A stretch of 6,495 nucleotides of DNA. Origin: Halobacteriales archaeon. Lineage in GTDB: Archaea > Thermoplasmatota > E2 > JACPAO01 > JAHFTW01. Position numbers and translations under genes: made by a program. Under the pieces are notes generated by a model that saw only the letters and a list, made by a program, of their open reading frames with translations, ran no database searches and was not told the DNA's origin. Each line of letters starts with the position of its first letter. The first letter of the stretch is position 1. This document shows positions 5,613 through 6,495 of the stretch, in pieces. The stretch lies in contig JAIVGU010000035.1 of NCBI GenBank assembly GCA_020201445.1, positions 1 through 6,495 on the forward strand. Reading direction: 5' to 3'.

Positions 5613-6495
5613 TTAGCGAGCGGCTTTCGCCAGCGCCTCGCCGGCAGCCTGCGCCGCGGCCAGGACCTTGGGCAGGTCCAGCGTCTCGTGGCGGCCGTGC
5701 GCCAGCAGCACCTTCCCGGCGACGACGGTGGCGGACACGTCGCGGCCCGACGCCGAGTAGACGAGGTGGCTCACGGCGTCGTGACGGGGCACGAGGTGCG
5801 GGCGGCGGAAGTCCACCATCACCAGGTCCGCGGTGGCGCCGGGGACGAGGCGGCCGAGGTCGGGGCGGTGCAGCGCGTCGGCGGCGTGGCGGGTGGCCAT
5901 GTCGAGCGCCGTGTTCGCGGGCAGCGCCGTGGCGTCCCAGCGGTGGTTCTTCTGCACCAGCGCGGCGAACTTCATGGTCTCGAACAGGTCGAGGCCGTTG
6001 TTGCTCGCGGCGCCGTCGGTGCCGAGGCCCACGCGGACGCCGGCCTCGTGCAGCTCCACGACGGGGGCGACGCCGCCGGTGGCGAGCTTGAGGTTGCTGA
6101 CCGGGCAGTGCGCGACGGAGGAGCCGGCCCGCGCGATGTCGCCCACCTCGCCCTTGGTGATCCAGCCGCAGTGGGCCAGCACGGTGCGGTCGCCGAGGGC
6201 CCCGGCCTGCGCGATGCGGGCGACCGGCCGGACACCCGTCTTTGCCTGCACGTCGTGGACCTCGGTGCGCGTCTCGCTGCAATGCGTGTGCAGTGGCACG
6301 CCGTGTTCCTTGGCGATGCGCGCCGACTCCGCGTAGGTCTCCGGGTTGCAGGTGTAGGCGCCGTGCGGAGCAGGGCAGGGCGTGACGAGCGGGTCGCCCT
6401 TCGCCGCCTTGACGAAGCGCTCCAGCGGCGCGAGCTTGCGGTTGGGCTCTCCTGCGTTGGTCTGGCCGACGTCGACGAAGCCCTCGCCGAGCCAG
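5613..6495 (-). CDS. mtaD: MtaD/DadD-like amidohydrolase (adenosine-type deaminase), N-terminus outside window
   Basis: The visible 293 C-terminal residues belong to the metal-dependent amidohydrolase superfamily, in the group deaminating 5'-methylthioadenosine, S-adenosylhomocysteine or 5'-deoxyadenosine to the inosine product plus ammonia. Motifs in order are APHGAYTCNPE, HTHCSET (metal-binding His and the substrate/catalytic Glu), LAHCGW (conserved His), VAHCPVSNLKLATGG and GTDGAASNNGLDLFETMKF (metal-binding Asp). The C-terminal strand region is typical of the family: LGRLVPGATADLVMVDFRRPHLVP, then VSHLVYSASGRDVSATVVAGKVL. The first HxH metal motif would lie upstream, beyond the window. 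The protein is cytoplasmic and serves purine and SAM-cycle salvage. The stop is TAA at 5615-5613. Substrate cannot be settled from sequence: archaeal relatives are often promiscuous (DadD type), and other chlorohydrolase-like deaminases share these motifs. The gene symbol marks the family rather than a proven substrate. Confidence 0.88.
   Translation of the reverse strand, partial: WLGEGFVDVGQTNAGEPNRKLAPLERFVKAAKGDPLVTPCPAPHGAYTCNPETYAESARIAKEHGVPLHTHCSETRTEVHDVQAKTGVRPVARIAQAGALGDRTVLAHCGWITKGEVGDIARAGSSVAHCPVSNLKLATGGVAPVVELHEAGVRVGLGTDGAASNNGLDLFETMKFAALVQKNHRWDATALPANTALDMATRHAADALHRPDLGRLVPGATADLVMVDFRRPHLVPRHDAVSHLVYSASGRDVSATVVAGKVLLAHGRHETLDLPKVLAAAQAAGEALAKAAR

Noticed and set aside
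3965..6091. A 708-codon open frame on the plus strand across the DUF4139 gene
   Set aside because: It is antisense to a recognisable DUF4139 protein and to the amidohydrolase C-terminus, and it crosses the repeat element. Composition is Arg/Ala/Gly-rich without domains.
1..6495. Haloarchaeal origin
   Set aside because: The base composition would fit, but the proteins do not show the marked Asp/Glu excess of haloarchaeal proteins.

Overview
The window is very G+C-rich and holds four genes, all on the minus strand, so they are transcribed from high to low coordinates. The probable source is a high-GC archaeon, perhaps a Thermoplasmatota-type lineage. The evidence is modest. There is an A/T-rich TATA-like box centred about 26 bases before the GTG start of the ABC ATPase, the spacing expected of an archaeal leaderless gene. 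Strong Shine-Dalgarno sequences are absent. A secreted DUF4139 protein sits beside an MTA/SAH-deaminase-like amidohydrolase. The proteins lack the extreme acidity of haloarchaea, and a high-GC bacterium is not excluded.

Layout, in transcription order. (1) 6495-5613: C-terminal 293 residues of an MtaD/DadD-type amidohydrolase; its N-terminus lies outside the window. (2) 5612-5459: a 154-base intergenic region that is less GC-rich than its surroundings. It carries a long inverted repeat with a perfect 14-bp core and a second small hairpin. (3) 5458-4070: a membrane-anchored or secreted DUF4139 protein. (4) 4069-3614: a non-coding block built from two inverted, diverged copies of a structured repeat of about 212-226 bases, meeting tail to tail at an 18-base centre. 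(5) 3581-2841: the ATP-binding subunit of a MacB/LolD-type ABC transporter. (6) 2839-1: its large permease, with two MacB/FtsX modules in one chain, starting one base after the ATPase stop; its C-terminus lies outside the window.

The ATPase and permease form one translationally tight unit. They probably make a type VII (MacB-like) mechanotransmission ABC machine acting on an extracytoplasmic substrate, possibly lipoprotein, envelope component or peptide. The DUF4139 protein faces the same compartment, but any partnership is inference. The amidohydrolase is cytoplasmic purine/SAM-salvage metabolism and probably unrelated.

The most interesting element is the intergenic structure at 3614-4069. 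Its two arms share the same series of five hairpins, and several stems differ by paired, compensating base changes while loops and linkers stay recognisable. That points to selection on folded RNA or single-stranded DNA rather than on primary sequence. The block fills the space between the DUF4139 stop codon and the ATPase TATA box. It could be a BIME- or MITE-like mobile repeat or a pair of structured non-coding RNAs; I do not recognise it as a named family.
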